Source: a bacterium (GTDB lineage: Bacteria; Hinthialibacterota; Hinthialibacteria; Hinthialibacterales; Hinthialibacteraceae). From it: 64,000 nt of DNA. Numbering within the stretch: position 1 is the first letter of the stretch; each line of letters opens with the position of its first letter. Positions 1 to 7,893 of the stretch are shown here, in pieces. The notes below the pieces were generated by a model. It had not been told where the DNA came from. It saw nothing but the letters and a program-made list of their open reading frames with translations, and did no database searches. Position numbers and translations under genes: made by a program. The stretch spans positions 56,811 to 120,810 of the forward strand of contig WGLV01000025.1 of assembly GCA_016125385.1 (NCBI GenBank), written 5' to 3'.

Positions 1-110
1 ATTTTCGCCCGGGTTTGCGCGCTCATGAAATTGGGAGCCGCGATCGAGACCAGGATCCCGATCACGGCTGTTACGACAAGCAGTTCAATCAAAGTGAACG
101 CGTTTTTCAT
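1..110 (-). CDS. Type II secretion/type IV pilin-like pseudopilin, N-terminal part (truncated by window edge)
   Basis: Only the first 36 or so residues are in the window. They start MKNAFTLIELLVV and continue as one hydrophobic helix ending in APNFMSAQTRAK. This is the class III prepilin signature: a short basic leader, then FTLIE with Glu at +5, then a membrane helix. The leader is cut by prepilin peptidase, and such proteins build type II secretion pseudopili or type IV pili. The residue before the Phe is Ala instead of the usual Gly, which is tolerated but uncommon. The gene follows the secreted protein at 131-1420 by 20 nt on the same strand, so the two are probably co-transcribed. A second, complete pseudopilin lies at 59495-60073. 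Confidence 0.85.
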   Translation of the reverse strand, partial: MKNAFTLIELLVVTAVIGILVSIAAPNFMSAQTRAK

Positions 111-130
111 CGCGGCCGCTCGAATTCGCC

Positions 131-1420
131 TTAATACATCAGCCAGTTCGCCGCCGATGACGTTTCAGAAGCCAGCCGCCCGCTCAGCGTGAATTGTCCG
201 AAAGGCAATTGATCGTAAGCTGGCTTGGTTTCGATCATGACGTAATAAATCAGACCCGCCTCCGCAGTGAACGACAGCGGCGCGAGACGTTCGCCTTCGT
301 CCGTGTCGTCAACGCATGTGACTTCGGAAACCTGGTGCGTGTTGAGGTTGTAGGCATGCAGCGAGATCACCGTGTCGATTACCGGATTGGGGCCGTCTCC
401 CGGCGTGATTTCGATCACGTATTGCTCACCGGCCTGGGTGGATGGCAGGCGGTACCAGATGTCGGCCCCACTCAGGGCGTTGCCGCCCGAACCGTGACCT
501 TCACCCTCGACGGGTTCGATGCAGCCGCTGATTTCGAGATCGGCGTTGGCGGTGGTGTCGCCGCTGGCGTGGAAGCCCCAGCCGATCTCGTTGAGGTCGA
601 TCGCGTCCATGATGTCGTTCGCCGAAGCCTCGCCCAGCGCCTCGATCGACAGAGTCACCGAGTTTTCAGTGCTGCCAACGTAATAGTCTTCCCAGATCAC
701 GGTGTAGGTGACGCCCGCTTCGAGTTGCGCCGCGATTTGAGAATCGCCGATGATGCTGGTGGCGGTTTTCAGCTCGGTTAACGAGCCGCACTCACCGGTC
801 CAGACGCCCACGCCGCCGAAGCCGCGCTCGGGTAGTTCATGACCGGGGATGGGCGCCGATTCGCCCCGGGTGGCGCCGAGCGTGATCAGATACGCGCCGG
901 ATGCGCCGGGCGTGAACGTCCAGAATCCATCATGCCCGCCGGGGCGGCTGATCGAGTCGGCCGCGCCGCCCCGGTAGTCGCCGCTGTCGGTCGACGCAGT
1001 CACGTCGAAGGTCTGGCTGTATGGCAGGTCGGCGCTGACGATCGCGTAGGGAAACGCGGCGCCGTTCAGATCGCCGCAAGCGTCCAGACCCGCCGGATAG
1101 GCTTCATCCTGCAGCGGGCTGGCCAGCGTCGATGTCCCGGCGCTGGCTTGCGGGATGTCAATCACGCGGCCGTTCGCGTAAATCACCTGGGCGAGAATCC
1201 CGCGCGGCGGTGGATCGCAGACCCCGGCGTCGATCAAGCCGTATTCCGATTGCAGATACAACAGAATCGGCAGTTCCTGATCGGCTGTAATGACGGAAAA
1301 TCCGTTTGGATTTAAAGAGGTATACAGGTGAAAAGCGCCCCCGGGCGCCGCCGCGTCGATGGAACCAGCGGCGAAAATCGTGCAACAGGCAAGCGTGAAC
1401 ATAGAGAAAACGAATCTCAT
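131..1420 (-). CDS. Secreted protein with PPC-like beta-sandwich domains, function unknown
   Basis: A 429-residue protein with a Sec signal peptide (residues 1 to about 24, ending near GSIDAA). An AAGGAG ribosome-binding site sits 8 nt before the ATG. The mature part is rich in Gly, Thr and Asp. It holds at least two segments of the form D-x-W/F-x-F/L-x-P-x(2-4)-G-x-Y-x-I-x-L (near residues 165-260 and 305-415). These look like bacterial pre-peptidase C-terminal (PPC) or related jelly-roll domains of exported proteins. A pair of Cys residues near 296 and 370 could form a disulfide. No catalytic motif is visible. Its neighbour downstream is a pseudopilin, so it may be an export substrate or surface protein; that is inference. 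Confidence 0.75.
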   Translation of the reverse strand: MRFVFSMFTLACCTIFAAGSIDAAAPGGAFHLYTSLNPNGFSVITADQELPILLYLQSEYGLIDAGVCDPPPRGILAQVIYANGRVIDIPQASAGTSTLASPLQDEAYPAGLDACGDLNGAAFPYAIVSADLPYSQTFDVTASTDSGDYRGGAADSISRPGGHDGFWTFTPGASGAYLITLGATRGESAPIPGHELPERGFGGVGVWTGECGSLTELKTATSIIGDSQIAAQLEAGVTYTVIWEDYYVGSTENSVTLSIEALGEASANDIMDAIDLNEIGWGFHASGDTTANADLEISGCIEPVEGEGHGSGGNALSGADIWYRLPSTQAGEQYVIEITPGDGPNPVIDTVISLHAYNLNTHQVSEVTCVDDTDEGERLAPLSFTAEAGLIYYVMIETKPAYDQLPFGQFTLSGRLASETSSAANWLMY

Positions 1421-1531
1421 TGGTACGTCTCCTTCTTGAGTATGGTTTGAAGTTTGTTATGAAGTGTCAGAGTTGAAATGAGATGCGCTTTACCATTGCC
1501 GTCCGGTCCAGCTGATATCCGGCGTCGATCC

Positions 1532-1592
1532 AAATAAAAAAGCGCAACTCGGGCGGAGTCCGATGACCGGACCTCCACTGCCTCGTTGCGCT
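1532..1592 (-). terminator. Rho-independent terminator of the 1640-1897 gene
   Basis: On the minus strand GCGCAAC (1585-1591) pairs with GTTGCGC (1542-1548). Inside, an eight-pair stem with one bulge (1555-1562 with 1568-1576) carries a five-base loop. The stem is followed by TTTTTTATTT. Its distance downstream of the coiled-coil gene and upstream of the next gene fits a transcript end. Confidence 0.65.
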
Positions 1593-1639
1593 TCGACTGA
1601 TTTACCCGAAGTAAACCCGGCAAACGCCCCTGGCTTGAA

Positions 1640-1897
1640 TCAGGCCTGCTTCAATACTTCTTCGATTTTTTGTCTCAGTTCCATTAACTGCTTTGAGCGA
1701 AACGACCGCTTGGTTTTTTCCAGCGCCGCCGCCGCTTCCTCCAGCGTCCGCCGGTAACTGGCCTCGCGCGAGGGCTCTTCTAGATCACCGGCCGCAGGGG
1801 AGGATGGACCTTCGTCCAGCCGTTCGATTGCATTTTCCAGCCGGCTGACCGAATCGCTCAGCCGGTCGAGGAGCTGATGAGTTGATGCGTCACACAT
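1640..1897 (-). CDS. Small coiled-coil protein, function unknown
   Basis: An 85-residue charged protein with heptad-like Leu spacing in two stretches: residues 9-28 (LLDRLSDSVSRLENAIERL) and about 50-83 (Glu/Lys/Arg-rich, containing TKRSFRSKQLMELRQKIEE). A short Pro/Ser/Gly-rich hinge lies between them. There is no signal peptide or membrane segment, so a cytoplasmic coiled-coil protein is expected. The gene has its own terminator and only a weak Shine-Dalgarno sequence. The length and shape recall division-associated ZapA/ZapB-like or XseB-like small proteins, but no family motif is clear enough to name it. Confidence 0.6.
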   Translation of the reverse strand: MCDASTHQLLDRLSDSVSRLENAIERLDEGPSSPAAGDLEEPSREASYRRTLEEAAAALEKTKRSFRSKQLMELRQKIEEVLKQA

Positions 1898-2050
1898 GGA
1901 ACCGTTTTCGTTGACGTTGGCGTCGTTGGGTGAATCACTGAACGTTTGTTATGCTAGTATAACTTTTGTATGGCGTCAAGTTGATTGCGTAATAAAAGCA
2001 ATTTTTTGCTTTATTTTTTATTCATTCATCATGGTGGGCAATCTATTGCG

Positions 2051-2150
2051 AGGGCGACGGCGTAATCAGCGGGCTCTCCACCGGGAATCGGATGACGCCG
2101 TTGAGCCGGGGCGATTGGCCCGGCATAGTGAACCTTGCTACGCTATGGCG
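2051..2150 (+). promoter_or_regulatory. Structured 5' leader of moeA, possible riboswitch
   Basis: Three consecutive hairpins fill the region just before moeA. ACGGCGT (2057-2063) pairs with ACGCCGT (2095-2101) around a 31-nt interior. GCCGGG (2105-2110) pairs with CCCGGC (2119-2124). CATAGTG (2124-2130) pairs with CGCTATG (2141-2147). They are almost contiguous and end about 35 nt before the AGGAGG ribosome-binding site. MoeA makes molybdenum cofactor, and Moco RNA riboswitches precede such genes in other bacteria. I could not match the Moco consensus, so the class is open. Confidence 0.4.
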
Positions 2151-2193
2151 GAGTTGATGGCTTGACCCGACGATGAGTCGATCAGGAGGGATG

Positions 2194-3405
2194 ATGCTGA
2201 TTACGCTGGATGACGCGGTTCAAATCGTGATGTCGAAGGTTAAACTTCTGCCGCATGAAGCCATCGGCCTGGATGACGCGTTGGGCCGCGTGCTGGCCCG
2301 CCCCGTCAAGGCTGACCGCGATCTGCCTCCCGCCGACCTGTCGGCTATGGATGGCTACGCGATTCGGGCTGAAGACCTTGCGCCGGAACAGACCCGGCTG
2401 AAGGTGATCGGCGAAAGTGCGGCGGGGCGCAAACCCGCGTTCCGCGTGCGCCGGGGAGAGGCCGCTCGAATTTACACGGGCGCGTTGCTTCCCTCCGGAG
2501 CCGACACCGTCGTGATGGTTGAACAATGCGTCGAAGAGAACGGCGTGGTCGTCATCGCCGGACCGGTCAAACCGTACTCCATGCTCTTCCGGCGCGCGGA
2601 AAACGCCTCCCGGAAAGACGTACTGATCCCCGCCGGTGAAGCGCTGCGTTCACCCTCCATCGGGACGTGCGCGGCGGTGGGCGCGTCGCCGGTCCGCGTA
2701 TACAGGCATCCCGCGACGGCGATTCTCTGTACGGGCGAAGAGCTCCGCGCGGTTGAAGACGCGGTTAAACCGCATGAGACGCGCAATTCCAACGGACCGA
2801 TGTTGCAGGCTGCGTTGCGTGAATGGGGATTTTCGTGCAAGCGCCGGGTCGTGGCCGACCGGCTGTCGGATATCACCAGAACCTTGCGCCGCCTGGCTGG
2901 CGAAAACGATGTGCTGATCGTAACCGGCGGGGTATCGAAAGGCCGCTATGACTTCGTCCGCGAGGCCGTTGAGCGCATCGGCGGGCGAATCCAATTTCAT
3001 GGCGTCTCGATGAAACCGGGCAAGCCGCAGTTGTTCGCGACGTTGAAGGGCGGGAGGCTGATCTTCGCTCTGCCGGGCAATCCGCTCAGCGCGATGACCG
3101 GTCTGCATGAACTCGTGTTGCCGGCGATGCGCCGCATGGTGGGCTATGAGCCGGAGCGATGCCGCCCTGTGCTTCAAGCCATTCTTCAGCGTCCGCTGGC
3201 GAATCACGGCGATCGCTTGCGGATGGTGCTGGCCCGCGTGAAGTTTGACGGCGCGCGTCTCGCCGCCGAGCCGGTGGGAGTGCAAAGTTCGGGCGACGTC
3301 GTCGCCTGCGCGAAAGCGAACGGCGCGATCATTCTCCCCTGTGAAACGGAACTCGACGCCGGCGCGTTGGCGGAGTTTCACCCCTGGACGCCGGAATTAT
3401 TCTGA
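2194..3405 (+). CDS. moeA: Molybdopterin molybdenumtransferase MoeA
   Basis: A 403-residue protein of the MoeA/gephyrin-E family. This enzyme inserts molybdate into adenylylated molybdopterin in the cytoplasm. Visible signatures are DLSAMDGYAIRAED near residue 45, TGGVSKGRYDFV in the MogA-like domain near residue 245, MKPGKPQLFA, and PGNPLSAM near 290. The C-terminal beta-barrel domain IV is present, so the protein is full length. Three in-frame ATGs exist (2173, 2191, 2194). AGGAGG at 2184-2189 favours the last, and MLITLDDAV matches the usual family start. No other cofactor gene is adjacent. The gene overlaps the convergent HD-domain gene by 9 bp. Confidence 0.95.
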   Translation: MLITLDDAVQIVMSKVKLLPHEAIGLDDALGRVLARPVKADRDLPPADLSAMDGYAIRAEDLAPEQTRLKVIGESAAGRKPAFRVRRGEAARIYTGALLPSGADTVVMVEQCVEENGVVVIAGPVKPYSMLFRRAENASRKDVLIPAGEALRSPSIGTCAAVGASPVRVYRHPATAILCTGEELRAVEDAVKPHETRNSNGPMLQAALREWGFSCKRRVVADRLSDITRTLRRLAGENDVLIVTGGVSKGRYDFVREAVERIGGRIQFHGVSMKPGKPQLFATLKGGRLIFALPGNPLSAMTGLHELVLPAMRRMVGYEPERCRPVLQAILQRPLANHGDRLRMVLARVKFDGARLAAEPVGVQSSGDVVACAKANGAIILPCETELDAGALAEFHPWTPELF

Positions 3406-3948
3406 TATCTTGAATTCGCCGAGCTTTTCCGCCCACTGGTGGTAAGCCGGGACGCATTCACGCTGAAGCGCGCGGCGATTGGCCCACTCCATCATCTCCG
3501 GTTTCTTCGCGGCCTCGGTGCAGAGCAGCCAGGGGGAGGGGAAGACGCCGACGCGCGCGAGATCGAGACGATCCGAATCCCAGCAGATCTGTATGATCGG
3601 GTCCGCCTCCGTCATCCCGTCGGTATGGTGTACGCAGGCGAAGTAGAGCCGCTCAAAACGGTCGTCTGAAAGATGGATCAGGCTGCCGCGCAGCGTCGCC
3701 GCGAAGTCGGCGCCCCGCTGGCCGTGGCCGTAGTCGATTCGCTCATTCACCCGGCGGCTGTCGTGAAACAGGGCGAACAGCGCGGCGACTTCCAGGTCTT
3801 CATTCAGGCCTGCCGCGAGCCGTTGTCCGGTTTCATACACTCTCGCCCAGTGGGACATTCCATGTACGCCATTCGGGTCGAGTGGATAGCCCTTCAGAAT
3901 GCGATGCAGAATCGCTTCCAGATTCAGTTCGATAAATTCTTCCACCAT
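3397..3948 (-). CDS. HD-domain phosphohydrolase-like protein
   Basis: A 183-residue cytoplasmic protein with the HD metal-site pattern: His33 in GMSHW, the His62-Asp63 doublet (FHDSRR), His107-His108 followed by TD, and a distal Asp in DSDRLDL (about 124-129). HD proteins hydrolyse phosphate esters such as nucleotides or cyclic nucleotides; the substrate cannot be told here. The stop of the secreted beta-helix gene lies 7 nt upstream, so the two probably share a transcript, although their functions look unrelated. Its 3' end overlaps moeA by 9 bp tail to tail. Confidence 0.85.
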   Translation of the reverse strand: MVEEFIELNLEAILHRILKGYPLDPNGVHGMSHWARVYETGQRLAAGLNEDLEVAALFALFHDSRRVNERIDYGHGQRGADFAATLRGSLIHLSDDRFERLYFACVHHTDGMTEADPIIQICWDSDRLDLARVGVFPSPWLLCTEAAKKPEMMEWANRRALQRECVPAYHQWAEKLGEFKISE

Positions 3949-3955
3949 TACCTGA

Positions 3956-5440
3956 TTATCCGCCTGATATTTCTCCGAATTGTTTTTTCATCAGATCGGC
4001 GATCCAGACTTTGTGGCGATCCATGTACGTATCGAACGTCTCTGGATGATGAGGGTCGAATTGAGGCCCGGGCCAGTCGAACTCAATGGGGCTGGGCGCG
4101 TTGGGGGCTTCGCGGTTGGCGTCTTCCGGCGGATTATGATGCTCGCCGAGGTAGCGGTTGCCTTCAAACGTCACGTTTTTCGCTGGCGCCCAGCCATCCG
4201 CGATACCGTAGGTCCCGTCTTTTTCATGGCTGGCGCCATGCCCGTAGAGCGCTCCGCCGCCTGATTGAAACAGGTTGTTTTTGAAGTGAAGCCCGTCGGC
4301 CCATCCCGACCAGTCCGTCACGATCACCATCTGGATATCGGCGTCTTCCGTGTAGATCGCGTTGTGTTCGACCAGCGTGTCGTCCGCCGCGCTGACGTGA
4401 AAGATGCGCGCGCGATCGTTTTTGCTGATGTTATTGCGCACGATGGTTCCCTGATTGCCCAGGTTGTCTTTCGGGTCCCGGCCGCCGGGCGAACAGATCA
4501 GAAAAAATCCGCCTTCGTTATCGTGGCTCAGGTTATATTCGAACACCGAGTTGCGCGAATTGTAATCCGAGTCAAACCCCTGCCCATCGAGCGTCGTCTT
4601 GACGCCGGAGGCTCGGTTAAACCGGAACAGCGAGTTATCCGTCGACCACGGCCAGATGCCCGCGTTGTAGCTGCCGGCGCGCTCGTTCGCGCCCTGCACG
4701 ATGTTATATTCAACCAGCGCGCCGTCCGTCGCCCACGGAACGACGCCGTCGCCGCCCGCGCCGCCCACCCAGTTTTCGCGGATGGTCACGTTGAGCGAGG
4801 GGAACCACGCGGTGCGCTTCCAGTGCGAACTCTGCGCGGCGATTCCGGATCGGTCCACCTTCCACACGATGTTCCGCTCGATGCGCAGCCCGTCGAATCG
4901 GGTTGGAGTGCGCTCGCCGCGGGTCCGAAAGATGATGCCGCCCGAGTCTTTGCGTTTTTCCGTGCCGTTCACGTCGTGGATGAACAGGCCCGAGATGACG
5001 ACGCCGTGCAGCGTTCCCGCGTTTTCGGCGAGCAGGTGAACGCCGCGCCGCATGGCCTCGCCTTCGCCGTGGTTGGTGATCTCAAGCCCGCCGATCTCCA
5101 CGTATTCGGCGTTATGTATCAGCACGCCGTCCTCAAAGGCGCCGTCCGCGTCGATGCGGGGCATGCCGCCCTCGCCATACGCGGCGTATCGGATGGGGTT
5201 CCGCGCTTCGCCGCTCGAATGAACGGCCAACTGGCCTTTCCAGACGCACCCCGCTTTGAATAACACGCGGTCGCCCGGTTTGAACTCGAACGCGTTGATC
5301 CGATCGAGGCTCGCCCATGCCGAGCCGGGCGCGGTTCCCTGATTCGCGTCGTTGCCAGTCTGATTGTCGACGTAATACTCCATCCCGAACGCGGGAATGA
5401 TCGATATCGCTATTAGCGTTAGGCTGATTAGTGCTCTCAT
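3956..5440 (-). CDS. Secreted right-handed parallel beta-helix protein
   Basis: About 494 residues. The reading frame stays open upstream to 5608, but the ATG at 5440 begins a clear signal peptide (MRALISLTLIAISIIPAFG) and has a GAGG box about 12 nt upstream. The mature protein starts YYVDNQTGNDANQGTAPGS, the usual opening of DUF1565/pectate-lyase-like beta-helix proteins. Many short repeats follow in which I/V-x-N or N-x-I/F recurs about every 22-26 residues, for example IERNIV, IRENWV, VEYNIV, FEYNLS, VRNNIS and VEHNAI. Such proteins often bind or cleave polysaccharides outside the cell. No catalytic residue set can be assigned. Confidence 0.85.
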   Translation of the reverse strand: MRALISLTLIAISIIPAFGMEYYVDNQTGNDANQGTAPGSAWASLDRINAFEFKPGDRVLFKAGCVWKGQLAVHSSGEARNPIRYAAYGEGGMPRIDADGAFEDGVLIHNAEYVEIGGLEITNHGEGEAMRRGVHLLAENAGTLHGVVISGLFIHDVNGTEKRKDSGGIIFRTRGERTPTRFDGLRIERNIVWKVDRSGIAAQSSHWKRTAWFPSLNVTIRENWVGGAGGDGVVPWATDGALVEYNIVQGANERAGSYNAGIWPWSTDNSLFRFNRASGVKTTLDGQGFDSDYNSRNSVFEYNLSHDNEGGFFLICSPGGRDPKDNLGNQGTIVRNNISKNDRARIFHVSAADDTLVEHNAIYTEDADIQMVIVTDWSGWADGLHFKNNLFQSGGGALYGHGASHEKDGTYGIADGWAPAKNVTFEGNRYLGEHHNPPEDANREAPNAPSPIEFDWPGPQFDPHHPETFDTYMDRHKVWIADLMKKQFGEISGG

Positions 5441-5526
5441 GAGGTCATCCTCGAAGTGTATTTTGTTTATTTTATTCATGGCATTTGAAGAGAGATAGGT
5501 TTTATCTTTCTGAGTACGGATTGAGT

Positions 5527-5555
5527 TTGACCGTTGCCCATGAAAATGCGATGAT
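5527..5555 (+). promoter_or_regulatory. Candidate promoter of the Mrr-type gene
   Basis: TTGACC (5527-5532), a 17-nt spacer and GATGAT (5550-5555) lie 52 nt before the start codon in an AT-rich intergenic stretch. Confidence 0.4.
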
Positions 5556-5607
5556 TTTAATGTTTTGTTTGTTCCACTTCGCATGAATTGGAAGGGTGAT
5601 ATATCCA

Positions 5608-6519
5608 ATGCCGATTCCTGATTTTCAAAGTTTTCTGCTTCCGGTTTTGCATACCTGCGGCGACTCCGCCGTTCACTCGATGGTGCAAATCCGCGCGCAG
5701 GTCGCTGAGAATTTCAACTTGTCGGATGCTGAAACCGCTGAATTGTTGCCGAGTGGTAAACAACCAATTTTCGTTAATCGAGTCGCGTGGGCGGTTGTCT
5801 ATTTAAAAAAAGCAGAGTTGCTGGAATCCCCAGCGCGTGCACAAGTAAAAATTACTCAATTGGGCTTGGATGTTTTGAATCGGAATTTGGATCGTATTGA
5901 CGTCAAATACCTGAAACAATTCGATTCGTTCAAGAATTTCCGGGAAATTAAGTCTCAAACATTGGAAAACTCAAATGAGAATGAATCGGATGTGTTGACT
6001 CCTCAAGAAACTCTTGAGTCCAGCTATCAGGATTTAAAACAGCAGCTCGCCCAGGAACTGCTCGACAAACTCAAAGAAGTCGAGCCATCTCGATTTGAGC
6101 GTATAGTGATTGAACTGCTTGTTCAGATGGGATATGGAGGTTCATTGAAAGATGCGGGTAAGGCGTTAGGCAAAGCAGGAGACGGTGGTGTGGATGGAAT
6201 TATCAATGAGGACCGGCTTGGGTTGGATGTAATTTATATTCAGGCGAAAAAGTGGGATTCCACTGTGGTTGGCCGTCCCGAAATTCAAAAATTCGCTGGC
6301 GCTTTGCAGATGAATCGAGCTCGAAAAGGAGTTTTTATAACAACATCCACTTTTTCGAAGGAAGCGCTTGATAGTGTCAATCAGTTGTATGACAGCAAGA
6401 TGATATTGATTGATGGTGAAAAACTGGTGGAATACATGATTGAGTTTAATCTCGGCGTATCGACTGAAACCGTGTATGAAATCAAGCGGATTGACAGCGA
6501 CTATTTTTCAGAAGACTGA
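5608..6519 (+). CDS. mrr: Mrr-type (type IV) restriction endonuclease
   Basis: A 303-residue protein with the two-part layout of Mrr enzymes. The N-terminal winged-helix domain starts MPIPDFQSFLLPVL and continues to about residue 100. The C-terminal PD-(D/E)xK-type nuclease domain begins at FERIVIELL. Catalytic residues are Asp196 in GDGGVDGII and Gln212-Ala-Lys214 in YIQAKKW. Mrr enzymes cut methylated foreign DNA. A GGAAGGG box 11 nt before ATG 5608 decides the start; a GTG at 5596 is also in frame. There is no partner methylase, as expected for type IV. Base composition is visibly more AT-rich than the flanks, which suggests horizontal acquisition. Confidence 0.92.
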   Translation: MPIPDFQSFLLPVLHTCGDSAVHSMVQIRAQVAENFNLSDAETAELLPSGKQPIFVNRVAWAVVYLKKAELLESPARAQVKITQLGLDVLNRNLDRIDVKYLKQFDSFKNFREIKSQTLENSNENESDVLTPQETLESSYQDLKQQLAQELLDKLKEVEPSRFERIVIELLVQMGYGGSLKDAGKALGKAGDGGVDGIINEDRLGLDVIYIQAKKWDSTVVGRPEIQKFAGALQMNRARKGVFITTSTFSKEALDSVNQLYDSKMILIDGEKLVEYMIEFNLGVSTETVYEIKRIDSDYFSED

Positions 6520-6656
6520 CCGTTCCCTTTACCTCCCGCTTTTCTCGCCGTCCGTGATGAAATCCGCGGAGGATTGAATTGAAGTGGATACGCAATCGGT
6601 CTAACGTATAGAGGATGTGATACAATATCCATCAACAAACGATGAGGATGGTGAGC

Positions 6657-6890
6657 ATGAACGGTAAAAGCGCGGCGGTTCAACGATTGGAGTCTCTGGT
6701 TGACAGTCTTCCTCCCAAAACCATAGAACAGATCGTGGATTACGCGGAATATCTGAAATCGAGAGAAGAGTGGGAAGCCACTCAGGAAATCCTCAACGAC
6801 CCTGCGATGCTGCGCGATGTTGAAGAAGGGCGAGCGCAGTCAGCAAGGCGTGAAGGAACATCATGGCGAGAGGTTCGGCGGCGTGTATGA
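6657..6890 (+). CDS. Antitoxin of a RelE-type toxin-antitoxin pair
   Basis: A 77-residue protein with an AGG box 9 nt upstream of ATG 6657; in-frame ATGs lie at 6642 and 6648. The core LPPKTIEQIVDYAEYLKSREEWEAT followed by an acidic then basic tail is typical of small antitoxins paired with RelE/ParE toxins. The first half would dimerise or bind DNA and the tail would wrap the toxin. Its stop codon overlaps the toxin start by 8 bp, so the pair should be translationally coupled, with the antitoxin first. A TACAAT hexamer at 6621-6626 could be the -10 element. The identity rests on context as much as on sequence. Confidence 0.75.
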   Translation: MNGKSAAVQRLESLVDSLPPKTIEQIVDYAEYLKSREEWEATQEILNDPAMLRDVEEGRAQSARREGTSWREVRRRV

Positions 6891-7143
6891 AGTTAGGCTC
6901 ACGCCCCAGGCGGAGAAAGATTATTTGAAACTGGACTCTTCCGTTCGCAAACGAGTTGATATTGTGTTTGAGCGTTTTGAAGAAGGAGAATTTACTCATC
7001 CCAATATCCGCGCGCTACACGGTCGGCTTTCCGGCAGTCTTCGTTACCGTCTTGGGGCTAGAAGGATCATATTTCATATCCAGCACGCTGAACGGATCGT
7101 TTGGATCGAGACGATCACCCAACGTGGAGGAGCGTATTCTTAG
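6883..7143 (+). CDS. RelE/ParE-family toxin (GTG start)
   Basis: An 86-residue basic protein beginning VYEVRLTPQAEKDYLKL. The frame is open upstream to 6817, but the GTG at 6883 gives the normal RelE length and has GAGAGG 9 nt upstream. It also overlaps the antitoxin stop as GTGTATGA. The fold signature is a first strand, two helices (AEKDYLKL to FERFEEGE), the strand LRYRLGARRIIFHI, and the terminal strand IVWIETITQRGGAY. RelE toxins cleave ribosome-bound mRNA; ParE relatives poison gyrase. Which target applies cannot be told from the sequence. Confidence 0.82.
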   Translation: MYEVRLTPQAEKDYLKLDSSVRKRVDIVFERFEEGEFTHPNIRALHGRLSGSLRYRLGARRIIFHIQHAERIVWIETITQRGGAYS

Positions 7144-7193
7144 TAACATCGAGTTAATCACGGCCAGGAAGAGTAACCAACGTTCCGTTCCCC

Positions 7194-7661
7194 TCAACCC
7201 CCCGTTTCTCCCACCAATTTGCAGATCGCTTCGAGATTGGCCTGATCGCATTCGTTGAACGCGGCGGGTTGGTTTGAATCGACGTCCAGCACGGCGATCA
7301 GCGCGCCCGCTGGAGTCATCACCGGAACGACGATCTCCGATCGCGTACTCGACGAACAAGCGATATGCCCCTCAAAGCGGCTCACGTCGTCGACAAGCTG
7401 GGTGGTTCGGGTGCGCGCCGCCGCCCCGCATACCCCCCGTTCAAAGGGGATGCGCAGGCAGCCGTGCGTTCCCTGGTACGGTCCGATCTTGAGCAACCCC
7501 TCCTCCACCACGCGGTAAAAACCCGTCCAGTCAAAATAATCGAAGGCGTGATGAAGTTCACACGTCACCGTCGCCATCACCGCGATGAGGTCGGTTTCGC
7601 CCGCGATCAGGCTTTTAATATGGCCAATGGTTTCATTGTATCGCTGCCGCCGATCCGTCAT
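7194..7661 (-). CDS. msrC: Free methionine-(R)-sulfoxide reductase (GAF-domain MsrC)
   Basis: A 155-residue single GAF-domain protein. The three Cys of the fRMsr family are present at 68 (GCLRIPF), 78 (GVCGAA) and 102 (GHIACSSSTRSEIVVPV). Their 10 and 24 residue spacing is the same as in the E. coli enzyme. The family reduces free methionine-R-sulfoxide in the cytoplasm through thioredoxin-linked disulfide exchange and so repairs oxidative damage. WTGFYRV and LDVDS near the end are also family hallmarks. The gene is convergent with the toxin gene, with only 50 nt between. Confidence 0.92.
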   Translation of the reverse strand: MTDRRQRYNETIGHIKSLIAGETDLIAVMATVTCELHHAFDYFDWTGFYRVVEEGLLKIGPYQGTHGCLRIPFERGVCGAAARTRTTQLVDDVSRFEGHIACSSSTRSEIVVPVMTPAGALIAVLDVDSNQPAAFNECDQANLEAICKLVGETGG

Positions 7662-7759
7662 TGGTTTCTCTCTTTTTTATCGCCATTTTACTATCGAAGG
7701 CGGTTTTTGTTCAATAAAGTTCCATACAGATCGTTAAATGAAAAATATCGAAATAATTG

Positions 7760-7788
7760 TTGACTTGATGGATTTTCTATATTAACTT
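7760..7788 (+). promoter_or_regulatory. Candidate promoter of the Hcp-like pair
   Basis: TTGACT (7760-7765), 17 nt, then TAACTT (7783-7788), about 105 nt before the first Hcp-like gene. A small hairpin (TCCCG-CAGT-CGGGA near 7840-7853) lies in the leader. The -10 match is weak. Confidence 0.3.
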
Positions 7789-7893
7789 TAGTAATCTAAG
7801 ATCGGCTTGCAGCCGTTTAACGCTCGTATTTGCTCTTAATCCCGCAGTCGGGACATTACTACACAATTCCACGATAAGCAGGAGGGAAAAGTC

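Noticed and set aside
1417..1623. Open frame of 68 codons on the minus strand
   Set aside because: It covers the terminator of the coiled-coil gene and the ribosome-binding site of the secreted protein, and has no domain-like sequence.
1896..2165. Open frame of 89 codons before moeA
   Set aside because: The stretch folds into three hairpins and has no plausible ribosome-binding site or protein-like composition.
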